DNA of 64,000 nt from an uncultured Lachnospiraceae bacterium (GTDB taxonomy: Bacteria; Bacillota; Clostridia; Lachnospirales; Lachnospiraceae): contig CAJTOO010000002.1 of assembly GCA_910577735.1 (NCBI GenBank), positions 31,907 through 95,906 of the forward strand, written 5' to 3'. Shown piece by piece: positions 7,746 through 15,882 of the stretch. Position 1 is the stretch's first letter. Each line of letters opens with the position of its first letter. Both the position numbers and the translations under genes were made by a program. The notes beneath the pieces are model-generated. The model was not told the DNA's origin, searched no databases, and saw only the letters and a list, made by a program, of their open reading frames with translations.

Positions 7746-7830
7746 AAGCCAGAAGATTTTCTAAGGCGTCAAAGGACGCCGCCTAAGGAAATCTAAGTCT
7801 GGCTTGGAAGAATTTTTGTAAAATTCTTCC
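7746..7830. repeat. Post-stop paired-hairpin element, copy 3 (after rpsQ)
   Basis: The outer arms AAGCCAGA (7746-7753) and TCTGGCTT (7798-7805) pair over 8 bp. The inner arm AGATTTTCT pairs with AGGAAATCT through one wobble, and GGCGTC pairs with GACGCC. The second hairpin is GGAAGAATTTT (7806-7816) with AAAATTCTTCC (7820-7830), 11 bp perfect. It starts three bases after the rpsQ stop. The outer arms differ from copies 1 and 2 while pairing is kept. Confidence 0.88.
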
Positions 7831-7905
7831 TGTGGCTTGCATCACCTCAGTGAATTACCATTAAGATGTGATAACGTAATAATATTAAGATAAGGAGAAG
7901 ATAGC

Positions 7906-8274
7906 ATGATTCAACAGGAAAGCAGACTTAAGGTCGCTGATAATACCGGTGCAAAAGAGCTTTTGTGTATCAGGGTTATGGGCGGATCGACAAGAAGATA
8001 TGCGCGTATTGGTGATACGATTGTTGCTACGGTTAAAGATGCAACACCAGGCGGCGTTGTAAAAAAAGGCGATGTCGTAAAGGCAGTTGTTGTACGCACC
8101 GTAAAAGGCGCTCGTCGTAAGGATGGATCTTATATTAGATTTGACGAAAATGCTGCTGTTATCATCAAAGATGACAAAACTCCAAGAGGAACCCGTATTT
8201 TTGGACCAGTAGCAAGAGAGCTTCGTGATAAACAGTTTATGAAAATTGTTTCACTGGCTCCGGAAGTATTATAG
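7906..8274 (+). CDS. rplN: 50S ribosomal protein L14
   Basis: Encodes 122 residues, the exact usual length. It starts MIQQESRLKVADNTGAKE and carries KGDVVKAVVVRT and the C-terminal GTRIFGPVARELR, all L14 hallmarks. L14 lies at the subunit interface, where RsfS binds in other bacteria. The ATG follows TAAGGAGAAGATAGC. It lies 162 bases after rpsQ, the space being taken up by the paired-hairpin element and about 75 bases of A/T-rich sequence. Confidence 0.98.
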   Translation: MIQQESRLKVADNTGAKELLCIRVMGGSTRRYARIGDTIVATVKDATPGGVVKKGDVVKAVVVRTVKGARRKDGSYIRFDENAAVIIKDDKTPRGTRIFGPVARELRDKQFMKIVSLAPEVL

Positions 8275-8285
8275 GAGGTGCCGGT

Positions 8286-8597
8286 ATGTCAACATTTAAG
8301 ATTAAGAAAGGTGATACCGTTAAGGTGATCGCCGGCAAAGATAAAGACAAAGAAGGCAAAGTAATTTCCGTAGATAGAAAGAAAAACAAGGTGCTCGTAG
8401 AGGGAATCAACAAGATCACAAAACATGAGAAACCCTCCGCAGCGAACCAGAATGGCGGAATCGTCCAGAAAGAGGCGCCTATTGACGCTTCCAATGTGAT
8501 GTATGTACACAAGGGCAAGGCAACAAGAATCGGCTTTAAGTTTGAGAAGGATAAGAAAGTCCGTTACGCCAAGTCCACAGGCGACATCATTGATTAA
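8286..8597 (+). CDS. rplX: 50S ribosomal protein L24
   Basis: Encodes 103 residues. The N-terminal KOW motif (KKGDTVKVIAGKDKDKEGKV) and the following VEGINKITKH segment are typical. L24 initiates 50S assembly and sits near the tunnel exit. It starts 11 bases after rplN, behind ATAGGAGGTGCCGGT. Confidence 0.97.
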   Translation: MSTFKIKKGDTVKVIAGKDKDKEGKVISVDRKKNKVLVEGINKITKHEKPSAANQNGGIVQKEAPIDASNVMYVHKGKATRIGFKFEKDKKVRYAKSTGDIID

Positions 8598-8622
8598 TTT
8601 CTTAGAAAGGAGATCCAGAGCG

Positions 8623-9165
8623 TTGAGTAGTAGACTAAAAGATATGTATAAAGACGAGATCGTAGATGCTATGATCAAAAAGTTTGGATATAAAAATGTC
8701 ATGGAAGTTCCGAAGCTTGACAAGATTGTAATCAACATGGGTGTCGGCGAAGCGAAAGAAAATGCCAAGGTATTAGAGTCAGCAGTCAGTGATATGGAGA
8801 CCATTACCGGACAGAAGGCAGTCATCACGAAGGCAAAACACTCTATCGCGAACTTCAAGATCAGAGAGGGACAGTCAATCGGCTGCAAAACTACACTGCG
8901 CGGCGATAAGATGTATGAGTTTTTAGACAGACTCGTAAATCTCGCACTGCCTCGTGTACGTGACTTTAGAGGTGTCAGCGCTAATTCATTTGACGGCAGA
9001 GGCAACTATGCACTTGGTATCAAGGAACAGATCATCTTCCCTGAGATCGAGTACGATAAGGTAGATAAGGTGAGAGGTATGGATGTCATCTTCGTGACCA
9101 CTGCCAAGACAGATGAGGAAGCCCGTGAATTGTTGAGATTATTTAATATGCCGTTCGCCAAATAA
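8623..9165 (+). CDS. rplE: 50S ribosomal protein L5
   Basis: Encodes 180 residues from a TTG start at 8623 (MSSRLKDMYKDE). The start is chosen because AAAGGAG lies about ten bases upstream and the length then matches the family (179-180). The conserved NMGVGEA, TGQKAVITKAKHSIA and LPRVRDFRG segments are present. L5 binds 5S rRNA in the central protuberance. A longer open frame reaching back into rplX is a frame artefact. Confidence 0.95.
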   Translation: MSSRLKDMYKDEIVDAMIKKFGYKNVMEVPKLDKIVINMGVGEAKENAKVLESAVSDMETITGQKAVITKAKHSIANFKIREGQSIGCKTTLRGDKMYEFLDRLVNLALPRVRDFRGVSANSFDGRGNYALGIKEQIIFPEIEYDKVDKVRGMDVIFVTTAKTDEEARELLRLFNMPFAK

Positions 9166-9179
9166 AAGGAGGTAAGTTC

Positions 9180-9365
9180 ATGGCTAAGACAGCAATGAAG
9201 ATTAAACAGCAGCGCAAACCGAAATTCTCTACCAGAGAATATAACCGTTGCAAAATCTGTGGTCGTCCACATGCTTATTTAAGAAAATACGGAATCTGCA
9301 GAATCTGCTTCCGTGAATTAGCATATAAAGGTCAGATACCTGGCGTCAGGAAGGCAAGCTGGTAA
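9180..9365 (+). CDS. rpsN: 30S ribosomal protein S14, zinc-binding (type Z)
   Basis: Encodes 61 residues, the short form. The zinc ribbon is C-K-I-C near residues 24-27 and C-R-I-C near residues 40-43, so this is the four-cysteine version rather than the longer zinc-free version. The start is set by AAAGGAGGTAAGTTC. The gene is followed by a 344-base gap filled with hairpins and a tandem array, whereas rpsN and rpsH are usually close neighbours. Confidence 0.97.
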   Translation: MAKTAMKIKQQRKPKFSTREYNRCKICGRPHAYLRKYGICRICFRELAYKGQIPGVRKASW

Positions 9366-9368
9366 AAA

Positions 9369-9448
9369 AAGCGAAAAGAATTTCTATGGCGTCAAAATAC
9401 GCCGCCTTAGAAATACTATATTTCGCTTGCGAGATTCGCTTCGCGAAC
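9369..9448. repeat. Post-stop paired-hairpin element, copy 4 (after rpsN)
   Basis: The outer arms AAGCGAAA (9369-9376) and TTTCGCTT (9421-9428) pair over 8 bp. The inner stem pairs 9377-9393 with 9399-9417 and has the same AGAATTTCT/GGCGTC style as copies 2 and 3. The trailing hairpin, CGAG-a-TTCGC closed on TTC and returning GCGAA-CTCG, is also the first unit of the 45-bp tandem array. It starts four bases after the rpsN stop. Confidence 0.85.
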
Positions 9449-9680
9449 TCGGATATCAAGTTATGTCTCGTTTGCGAGATTCGCTGCGCGTACTCGGATA
9501 CCATGCTATGTCTCACTTGCGGGATTCGCCGCGCGAACTTGGATACCAAGTTATGTCTCGTTTGTGGGATTCGCTTAGCGAACTCGGATATTGGTTTCGT
9601 CTGCGGGACTTGATTCGCAAGCTTGAAGAATGGTCTCGTGCCTTAGATTCGCTTCGCGAATCTGGAGGTCAGATAGGGAA
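9427..9680. repeat. 45-bp tandem hairpin array inside the spc operon
   Basis: Four units begin at 9427, 9472, 9517 and 9562, exactly 45 bases apart. They are followed by a shortened, diverged unit at about 9601 and a last hairpin AGATTCGC-ttc-GCGAATCT near 9646-9664. Most units hold a TTCGC/GCGAA palindrome flanked by CGAG/CTCG, then GGATA-C-AAGTTATGTCTC. Arm changes are partly compensated, for example CTTAGCG and CTGCGCG variants. Because 45 is divisible by three, frames stay open on both strands, but no Shine-Dalgarno or family match supports a protein. The array separates rpsN from rpsH. Confidence 0.85.
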
Positions 9681-9709
9681 GGCAAGAAAAAATTTTAGGA
9701 GGAAAAATC

Positions 9710-10111
9710 ATGACAATGAGCGATCCGATTGCAGATATGCTTACAAGAATCCGTAATGCAAACACTGCAAAACATGATACAGTAGATGTACCTGCATCTA
9801 AAATGAAATTATCCATCGCACAGATTCTTTTAGATGAAGGTTATATTAAGAAGTTCGACGTGATCGATGAAGGAAGCTTCAAGACAATCCATATCACCTT
9901 AAAGTATGGTGAGGATAAGAATGATAAGATCATTTCCGGAATCAAGAGAATTTCTAAGCCAGGTCTTCGTGTGTATGCTGGCAAAGAGGATCTGCCGAGA
10001 GTTCTTGGCGGACTCGGTGTTGCAATCATTTCTACCAACCAGGGCGTTGTGACTGATAAAAAGGCCAGAGAGCTTCAGGTGGGTGGAGAAGTGTTAGCTT
10101 TTGTATGGTAA
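9710..10111 (+). CDS. rpsH: 30S ribosomal protein S8
   Basis: Encodes 133 residues, the usual length. It starts MTMSDPIADMLTRIRNA and contains the C-terminal ISTNQGVVTDKKAR with the conserved S-T-x-x-G core that binds 16S helix 21. In E. coli, S8 also represses the spc operon. The ATG follows TTAGGAGGAAAAATC just after the tandem array, so the gene has its own strong ribosome binding site. Confidence 0.97.
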   Translation: MTMSDPIADMLTRIRNANTAKHDTVDVPASKMKLSIAQILLDEGYIKKFDVIDEGSFKTIHITLKYGEDKNDKIISGIKRISKPGLRVYAGKEDLPRVLGGLGVAIISTNQGVVTDKKARELQVGGEVLAFVW

Positions 10112-10180
10112 GTGGACAAAAGAGGTTCACTGTGCAGGTAACAATGAAAATGTTTTTATAATAAAATAGGAGGTACGGGC

Positions 10181-10723
10181 ATGTCACGTATAGGAAGAAT
10201 GCCAATCGCGATCCCTGCGGGTGTGACTGTAGAGGTTGCAGAAAATAACAAAGTGACTGTAAAAGGTCCTAAGGGAACACTTGAGAGAGTGCTTCCGGAG
10301 GGAATGGATATTAAGGAAGAAAACGGTCAGATAGTGGTATCAAGACCGAATGACTTAAAGAAAATGAAATCCTTCCACGGTCTGACAAGAACACTGATCA
10401 TGAACATGGTAACAGGTGTTACAGATGGCTTTGAAAAGAAACTGGAAGTAAACGGTGTGGGTTACAGGGCTTCTAAGTCCGGTAAGACCCTGACCCTGAA
10501 TCTTGGGTATTCTCATCCGGTAGAGATGACGGATCCTGAGGGCGTAGAGTCTGTTGTAGAGGGTCAGAATATAATCATCGTTAAAGGTATTGATAAAGAA
10601 AAAGTAGGTCAATTTGCGGCTGAAATCAGAGATAAGAGACGTCCGGAGCCTTACAAGGGCAAGGGTATCAAGTATGCTGATGAGACAATTAGACGTAAAG
10701 TTGGTAAGACTGGTAAGAAATAG
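10181..10723 (+). CDS. rplF: 50S ribosomal protein L6
   Basis: Encodes 180 residues, the usual length. It starts MSRIGRMPIAIP, has the duplicated alpha/beta domain and ends in the conserved region GKGIKYADE and RRKVGKTGKK. L6 lies near the factor-binding site of the 50S subunit. The ATG follows ATAGGAGGTACGGGC. It starts 70 bases after rpsH. Confidence 0.97.
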   Translation: MSRIGRMPIAIPAGVTVEVAENNKVTVKGPKGTLERVLPEGMDIKEENGQIVVSRPNDLKKMKSFHGLTRTLIMNMVTGVTDGFEKKLEVNGVGYRASKSGKTLTLNLGYSHPVEMTDPEGVESVVEGQNIIIVKGIDKEKVGQFAAEIRDKRRPEPYKGKGIKYADETIRRKVGKTGKK

Positions 10724-10742
10724 TAGATAAGGAGAGTTGAAA

Positions 10743-11111
10743 ATGGTTAGGAAAGAATCTAGACAAAAAGTTCGTGTAAAAAAACACAACAGGATGCGTA
10801 ACCGTTTCAGTGGTACGCCTGAGAGACCTCGTCTGGCTGTGTTTAGAAGTAATAATCATATGTATGCTCAAATTATTGACGATACAGTTGGAAATACTTT
10901 AGTCTCAGCATCCACTCTGGAAAAGAGCGTTAAGTCTGAGATTGAGAAGACCAATAACGTTGATGCAGCAGCATACTTGGGAACTGTGATCGCTAAGAGA
11001 GCAATCGAGAAGGGTATTAAGACCGTTGTATTTGACAGAGGCGGTTTTATTTACCAGGGTAAGATTGCAGCATTAGCTGATGCGGCCAGAGAAGCTGGCC
11101 TGGAATTCTAG
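10743..11111 (+). CDS. rplR: 50S ribosomal protein L18
   Basis: Encodes 122 residues from the ATG at 10743 (MVRKESRQKVRVKKHNRMR). A TTG six bases upstream is in frame but lies too close to AAGGAGAG. The conserved RPRLAVFRSNNHMYAQIIDD and FDRGGFIYQGK segments are present. L18 delivers 5S rRNA with L5 to the central protuberance. It starts 20 bases after rplF. Confidence 0.97.
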   Translation: MVRKESRQKVRVKKHNRMRNRFSGTPERPRLAVFRSNNHMYAQIIDDTVGNTLVSASTLEKSVKSEIEKTNNVDAAAYLGTVIAKRAIEKGIKTVVFDRGGFIYQGKIAALADAAREAGLEF

Positions 11112-11131
11112 GAAGGGAGAAAGAAGATCAC

Positions 11132-11641
11132 ATGAGACGTACAATCATTGACGTAAGTCAGTTAGAACTCACTGAGAAAGTTGTGACAATCAAGCGTGTT
11201 ACCAAGGTTGTCAAGGGTGGTCGTAATATGCGCTTTACCGCACTTGTTGTAGTTGGCGACAGCAATGGCCATGTTGGTGCAGGCTTGGGTAAGGCAACTG
11301 AAATCCCTGAGGCAATCCGTAAAGGTAAGGAAGATGCAATCAAGAATTTAGTCAGTGTTGCACTTGATGATAAGAACAGTATCACACATGATTTTGTCGG
11401 AAAATTCGGTTCCGCATCTGTTCTCTTAAAGAGAGCTCCGGAAGGTACCGGTATTATCGCCGGCGGTCCGGCTCGTATTGTGTGCGAACTTGCAGGTATC
11501 AAGAATATCCGTACAAAATCTCTGGGTTCTAACAATAAGCAGAACGTCGTACTTGCTACGATTTCGGGATTGAGCCAGTTAAAGACTCCTGAGGAAGTGG
11601 CTAAGAACCGTGGCAAATCCGTAGAAGAGATTCGCGCTTAA
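11132..11641 (+). CDS. rpsE: 30S ribosomal protein S5
   Basis: Encodes 169 residues, the usual length. The dsRBD-like N-terminal half contains FTALVVVGDSNGHVGAGLGKA, and the second half has GTGIIAGGPARIV. S5 lies by the mRNA entry channel and affects fidelity; spectinomycin resistance maps to the VVKGGRNMRF loop. It starts 21 bases after rplR behind GGAAGGGAGAAAGAAGATCAC. Confidence 0.97.
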   Translation: MRRTIIDVSQLELTEKVVTIKRVTKVVKGGRNMRFTALVVVGDSNGHVGAGLGKATEIPEAIRKGKEDAIKNLVSVALDDKNSITHDFVGKFGSASVLLKRAPEGTGIIAGGPARIVCELAGIKNIRTKSLGSNNKQNVVLATISGLSQLKTPEEVAKNRGKSVEEIRA

Positions 11642-11685
11642 TACCGTATCCCGGTATCGGATCAGAATGATTAGGAGGAAGAAAA

Positions 11686-11871
11686 ATGGCAGATAAAACA
11701 TTAAAGATCACTTTAGTCAAATCTAAGATCGGCCAGGTGCCCAAAGCGCGCGCGACAGTTGAGGCTATGGGATTTAAGAAGCTCAATCAGACAATAGAAT
11801 TGCCTGACAATGCAGCGACCAGGGGTCAGATTCAGAGAATAAGACATATGGTTAAAGTAGAAGAAGTATAA
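11686..11871 (+). CDS. rpmD: 50S ribosomal protein L30
   Basis: Encodes 61 residues, the usual bacterial short form. The LKITLVKSKIG start and the LNQTIELPD segment are typical. It starts 45 bases after rpsE behind TTAGGAGGAAGAAAA and ends 16 bases before rplO. Confidence 0.96.
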   Translation: MADKTLKITLVKSKIGQVPKARATVEAMGFKKLNQTIELPDNAATRGQIQRIRHMVKVEEV

Positions 11872-11886
11872 AGGAGGTGTCATAGA

Positions 11887-12327
11887 ATGGAATTATCAAG
11901 TTTAAGACCGGCGGAAGGTTCCGTACACAGCAATAATTTTAGAAAAGGCCGCGGTCATGGTTCAGGTAACGGCAAGACAGCCGGTAAGGGCCATAAAGGT
12001 CAGAAAGCACGTTCCGGAGCACCCAGACCGGGTTTTGAAGGTGGTCAGATGCCATTGTACAGACGTCTCCCGAAGAGAGGTTTCAAAAACAGAAACACGA
12101 AGGAGATCGTGGCACTCAACCTGAGCGTTTTGGAAGTATTTGACAATGGTACAACAGTTGATGTGGACGCATTGATCGCAAAGGGTATCGTTAAGAACCC
12201 TCGTGATGGTGTTAAGATTCTTGGAAATGGAGAACTTACCAAAAAACTCGATGTGAAAGTGAATGCCTTCAGCGCATCTGCGAAGGAGAAGATCGAGGCA
12301 CTTGGTGGAACAGCAGAGGTGGTTTAA
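11887..12327 (+). CDS. rplO: 50S ribosomal protein L15
   Basis: Encodes 146 residues, the usual length. It starts with the conserved MELSSLRPAEG and the glycine-rich GRGHGSGNGKTAGKGHKGQ stretch, and the RRLPKRGFKN motif follows. L15 organises 23S rRNA domains late in 50S assembly. Its last base overlaps the secY start (TTTAATG), linking ribosome and translocon synthesis. Confidence 0.97.
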   Translation: MELSSLRPAEGSVHSNNFRKGRGHGSGNGKTAGKGHKGQKARSGAPRPGFEGGQMPLYRRLPKRGFKNRNTKEIVALNLSVLEVFDNGTTVDVDALIAKGIVKNPRDGVKILGNGELTKKLDVKVNAFSASAKEKIEALGGTAEVV

Positions 12328-13640
12328 TGTTTACAACCTTAAAAAATGCATTTAAGATCAAAGAGATCAGAAAAAAAATAGTGTTTACCTTTCTGATGTT
12401 GGTTGTGATCCGCCTTGGATCACAGCTTCCCGTTCCGGGTGTGGACAGGACCTATTTTGCAAGATGGTTCTCTCAGCAGACCGGTGACGCATTTAATTTC
12501 TTTAATGCTTTTACAGGTGGATCGTTCCTCAATATGTCCATTTTGGCACTTAATATTACACCCTATATCACATCTTCCATTATTATGCAGCTGATGACGA
12601 TAGCGATTCCGAAGCTGGAGGAAATGCAGAAGGAGGGTGCGGACGGACGTAAGAAGATCGCTTCCATTACAAGATATGTAACTGTGGTCCTTGCTCTTGT
12701 GGAGGCCAGCGCCATGGCCATTGGCTTTGGACGTCAGGGGCTCCTTGAGGTCTACAATGTGATGAATGTCATCACAGTTATCGCTGCACTCACGGCAGGC
12801 AGTGCGTTCCTGATGTGGATTGGTGAGAGAATCACAGAAAATGGTGTCGGCAATGGTATTTCTATTGTGCTGACAATCAATATTCTTTCCCGTATGCCGC
12901 AGGATATCACACAGCTCTTTGAGCAGTTTGTGATTGGCAAGTCCATCGCCAAGGGTGTGGTGGCAGCAATCATCATCATTGCAATCATCGTATTGATGGT
13001 GGTGTTAGTCATTATTTTAAATGATGGTGTACGCAAGATTCCTGTGCAGTACGCAAAGAAAGTACAGGGCAGGAAGATGGTTGGCGGTCAGACGACGAAC
13101 ATTCCTCTGAAGGTCAACACATCGGGTGTCATCCCGGTCATCTTTGCATCTTCCCTGATGCAGCTGCCAGTGGTGGTCTGTTCTTTATTCAGCATCAGCA
13201 GTGCAGGTGTGTGGGGTGAGATCTTAAAGGGAATGAATTCCAATTACTGGTGCAATCCGCATCAGATGGGTTATTCCATAGGTCTGGTGGTATATGTTGT
13301 TCTGGTGATCTTCTTCGCCTACTTCTATACTTCCATTACCTTTAATCCCTTGGAGATTGCGGAGAATATGAAAAAGCAGGGCGGTTTTATCCCAGGTATC
13401 AGACCTGGCAGACCTACCAGCGATTACCTGAACAAGGTACTTAATTATATCGTATTCATCGGTGCAGTCGGACTTACCATCATATGCGTGGTACCGTATT
13501 TCTTTAACGGTGTGTTCGGCGCAAGCGTATCATTCAGCGGAACCAGTCTGATCATTATTGTCAGCGTAGTGCTTGAGACGATTAAGCAGATTGAATCCCA
13601 GATGCTTGTCCGCAACTATAAAGGATTTTTAAATGATTAA
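12327..13640 (+). CDS. secY: Preprotein translocase subunit SecY
   Basis: Encodes 437 residues with ten predicted membrane helices, the standard SecY layout. The plug-region segment GGSFLNMSILALNITPYI after helix 1, the MWIGERITENGVGNGIS motif and the C-terminal ESQMLVRNYKGFL are all present. It forms the membrane channel for secreted and membrane proteins. It follows rplO with a one-base overlap. After the stop, a short stem GAGC-aaa-GCTC and a second hairpin resemble a reduced paired-hairpin element. Confidence 0.98.
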   Translation: MFTTLKNAFKIKEIRKKIVFTFLMLVVIRLGSQLPVPGVDRTYFARWFSQQTGDAFNFFNAFTGGSFLNMSILALNITPYITSSIIMQLMTIAIPKLEEMQKEGADGRKKIASITRYVTVVLALVEASAMAIGFGRQGLLEVYNVMNVITVIAALTAGSAFLMWIGERITENGVGNGISIVLTINILSRMPQDITQLFEQFVIGKSIAKGVVAAIIIIAIIVLMVVLVIILNDGVRKIPVQYAKKVQGRKMVGGQTTNIPLKVNTSGVIPVIFASSLMQLPVVVCSLFSISSAGVWGEILKGMNSNYWCNPHQMGYSIGLVVYVVLVIFFAYFYTSITFNPLEIAENMKKQGGFIPGIRPGRPTSDYLNKVLNYIVFIGAVGLTIICVVPYFFNGVFGASVSFSGTSLIIIVSVVLETIKQIESQMLVRNYKGFLND

Positions 13641-13643
13641 ATC

Positions 13644-13738
13644 GAGCAAAGCTCAATTGCGGGATTTGCATCGCAAATTCGCAGACAGGCAATTGCTTAA
13701 GGTGGTAGGGACGGCAGGTAGACTGATACGTCCCTTAC
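13644..13738. repeat. Hairpins after secY, reduced post-stop element
   Basis: Four bases after the secY stop there is a small stem GAGC-aaa-GCTC (13644-13654). It is followed by GCGGGATTTGC-atc-GCAAATTCGC (about 13659-13682), which resembles the trailing hairpins of the 45-bp array (GCGGGATTCGC...). A third stem, GGTAGGGACG with CGTCCCTTACC, lies further on at about 13704-13739. No T-run follows, so adk is probably cotranscribed. Confidence 0.55.
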
Positions 13739-13810
13739 CTTGCGTTATGACAGGATGTTAGATAAGATGTTTGTGCTGAAAAGGAAACGCAGCGCGGAAA
13801 TGAGGATAAG

Positions 13811-14452
13811 ATGAAAATCGTTATGTTAGGTGCGCCTGGCGCTGGTAAAGGAACCCAGGCCCAGATGCTTGCAAAGAAGTATGATATCCCCCATGTCTCC
13901 ACTGGCGATATCTTTAGAATGAATATTAAAAACGGCACGGAACTTGGCCTGGAAGCCAAAAAGTACATGGATCAGGGGCTCCTGGTGCCAGATGAACTGA
14001 CAGTCAGGATTCTGCTTGACAGAGTGGCAAAAGATGACTGTAAGAATGGATACGTACTGGATGGTTTCCCGCGCACGATTCCCCAGGCAAATGTTCTGGA
14101 GGACGCATTGACCAAACTGGGTGACAAGATTGATTATGCCATTAATGTAGATGTGCCCGATGAGAATATTATCCGGAGAATGGGCGGCAGACGCGCCTGT
14201 CTTGCCTGCGGCGCCACATATCATATTGAGCATGTTCCGCCGAAGAAAGAGGGTATCTGCGATAAGTGCGGACAGGAACTGGTGCTGCGTGACGATGATA
14301 AGCCGGAAACGGTTAAGAACCGTCTTCAGGTATATAAGGAGCAGACACAGCCTTTGATTGACTTTTACACAGAGCGGGGTGTGCTTCACAATGTGGATGG
14401 CACCAAGGATATGAATGAAGTGTTTGAGGCGATCGTGGCAATCCTAAACTAG
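13811..14452 (+). CDS. adk: Adenylate kinase
   Basis: Encodes 213 residues, the long form with a LID domain. The P-loop GAPGAGKGTQ is at residues 7-16. The LID has four cysteines (C-L-A-C near 132-135 and C-D-K-C near 152-155), so it is the zinc-binding type common in Gram-positives. The enzyme interconverts ATP, ADP and AMP. The gene follows secY as in many Firmicutes, after a 170-base gap. The ATG follows AATGAGGATAAG. Confidence 0.97.
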   Translation: MKIVMLGAPGAGKGTQAQMLAKKYDIPHVSTGDIFRMNIKNGTELGLEAKKYMDQGLLVPDELTVRILLDRVAKDDCKNGYVLDGFPRTIPQANVLEDALTKLGDKIDYAINVDVPDENIIRRMGGRRACLACGATYHIEHVPPKKEGICDKCGQELVLRDDDKPETVKNRLQVYKEQTQPLIDFYTERGVLHNVDGTKDMNEVFEAIVAILN

Positions 14453-14531
14453 ACGCAAGATTGGCTGTGGTACTAGTGGCTACAGTATACTGGTTTGCAG
14501 ATGATACTGTAGGAAGAAGGTATATGAGAGC

Positions 14532-15311
14532 ATGAAGGTTACTATTAAATCAGCAGAAGAAATTGAACTGATGCGGGAAGCAGGCAGACGGCTTGGCTGT
14601 GTGCATGAAGAACTGGCTAAGATCATTCGTCCGGGGATTTCCACGTTGGATATTGCCAAGGCGTGTGAGGAAATCATCAGAAGCTATGGCGGTACACCTA
14701 ACTTCCTGCACTACCAGGGATTTCCGGCGGCCGTATGTGTTTCTGTGAATGATGCGGTGGTACACGGGATTCCCCGAAAGGATCAGATCCTGAAGGAAGG
14801 CGATATTGTCAGTCTGGATACGGGAGTGGCCTATCAGGGATACCATAGCGATGCGGCGAGAACCCATGCGGTGGGGCAGGTCAGCGCTGAGGCGCAGAAG
14901 CTGATGGATGTGACGAGACAAAGTTTCTTTGAAGGCATCAAGAAGGCGAAGGCAGGCGGACATCTGCATGATATTTCCAATGCAATCGCCTCCTATGTGA
15001 CATCTCACGGATATGGTATTGTGAGGGACCTGGTAGGGCATGGCATAGGAAAGAATCTGCATGAAGCGCCTTATATTCCCAACTATGCTGTGAGAAAAAG
15101 GGGCATACGGCTCCGCCCCGGTATGACGCTGGCCATTGAGCCTATGATCAATATGGGCACAGGTGATGTGAACTGGTCAGATGATGGCTGGACGGTATAC
15201 TCAGCGGATCATTCCCTTTCGGCGCATTATGAAAATACGGTGCTGATTACCGAGGGCGAACCTGAGATCCTGACATTAGCGCCTGGAGCGGCGGCGCGAA
15301 TTTCACAATAA
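14532..15311 (+). CDS. map: Methionine aminopeptidase, type I
   Basis: Encodes 259 residues. The metal ligands of the pita-bread fold are visible: D in SLDTGV, D in HSDAARTHA, H in GHGIGKNLHEAP, E in AIEPM and E late in YENTVLI. It removes the initiator Met from nascent chains. The start ATG at 14532 follows GGAAGAAGGTATATGAGAGC. The gene lies between adk and a KOW protein, the usual clostridial order. A 9-bp perfect stem CTACAGTAT/ATACTGTAG (14480-14512) lies just upstream. Confidence 0.96.
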   Translation: MKVTIKSAEEIELMREAGRRLGCVHEELAKIIRPGISTLDIAKACEEIIRSYGGTPNFLHYQGFPAAVCVSVNDAVVHGIPRKDQILKEGDIVSLDTGVAYQGYHSDAARTHAVGQVSAEAQKLMDVTRQSFFEGIKKAKAGGHLHDISNAIASYVTSHGYGIVRDLVGHGIGKNLHEAPYIPNYAVRKRGIRLRPGMTLAIEPMINMGTGDVNWSDDGWTVYSADHSLSAHYENTVLITEGEPEILTLAPGAAARISQ

Positions 15312-15335
15312 ACGGCTCTGATATGGGGGATTAGT

Positions 15336-15590
15336 ATGGTAGGAATGCTTGCTATGTCGAAGGCAGGACATGATAAGGGAACCATATACGTCATAATACG
15401 GGAAGAAGACGAATATGTATATGTAGCCGATGGCCGTATCAGAACTGCGGACAGATATAAGAAAAAGAATAAGAAACATGTGCAGATTATTAAGAAGAAA
15501 CAGCTAACAGAACCGGAGAGCGGTTTTGATGACCTGGCAATCAGGAAAATAATCAAAGAATATCAGGAGGAAGGAAATGTCAAAGGCTGA
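15336..15590 (+). CDS. Small KOW-domain RNA-binding protein (L14e-like)
   Basis: Encodes 84 residues. A KOW-like segment near residues 8-35 (SKAGHDKGTIYVII... VYVADGRIRTAD) is followed by a very basic stretch (KKKNKKHVQIIKKKQ) and an acidic tail. It resembles the L14e/KOW-type proteins that sit between map and infA in many clostridia (established gene order). The role is unknown, probably RNA or ribosome binding. Its end overlaps infA by 14 bases. The ATG at 15336 follows GGGGGATTAGT; the ATG at 15354 is an alternative. Confidence 0.75.
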   Translation: MVGMLAMSKAGHDKGTIYVIIREEDEYVYVADGRIRTADRYKKKNKKHVQIIKKKQLTEPESGFDDLAIRKIIKEYQEEGNVKG

Positions 15591-15795
15591 TGTAATCGAA
15601 ATCGAAGGAACTGTAATTGAGAAGTTGCCCAACACCATGTTTCAGGTGGAATTGGAGAACGGTCATGTAGTGTTGGCGCATATCAGCGGTAAGCTGCGCC
15701 AGAATTTTATCCGTATCCTGCCCGGTGATAAAGTGACTTTGGAATTATCTCCCTACGATTTATCCAAAGGCAGAATCATCTGGAGAGATAAATGA
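15577..15795 (+). CDS. infA: Translation initiation factor IF-1
   Basis: Encodes 72 residues, the exact family length. The S1/OB-fold sequence contains IEGTVIEKLPN, GHVVLAHISGKLRQNFIRILPGD (shown in parts) and the closing KGRIIWR. IF-1 binds the 30S A site during initiation. The ATG follows AGGAGGAAGGAA and overlaps the KOW gene. A short stem CGAGG/CCTCG followed by GGTTTT downstream could act as a weak terminator before the rpmJ promoter. Confidence 0.97.
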   Translation: MSKADVIEIEGTVIEKLPNTMFQVELENGHVVLAHISGKLRQNFIRILPGDKVTLELSPYDLSKGRIIWRDK

Positions 15796-15882
15796 TAGAT
15801 TGAACTTTATTCGATCACGAGGACCGCGTTGCAGCCTCGGTTTTGGGGAATGCATTCGGTTTGGGAAAATTTACTTTACCCC

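Noticed and set aside
9427..9680. CRISPR array
   Set aside because: Units are contiguous and similar over their whole length with no unique spacers, and no cas genes are near.
9386..9756. Repeat-encoded open frames in the rpsN-rpsH gap
   Set aside because: The 45-bp period keeps frames open on both strands; no ribosome binding site, and the structure is explained by hairpin repeats.
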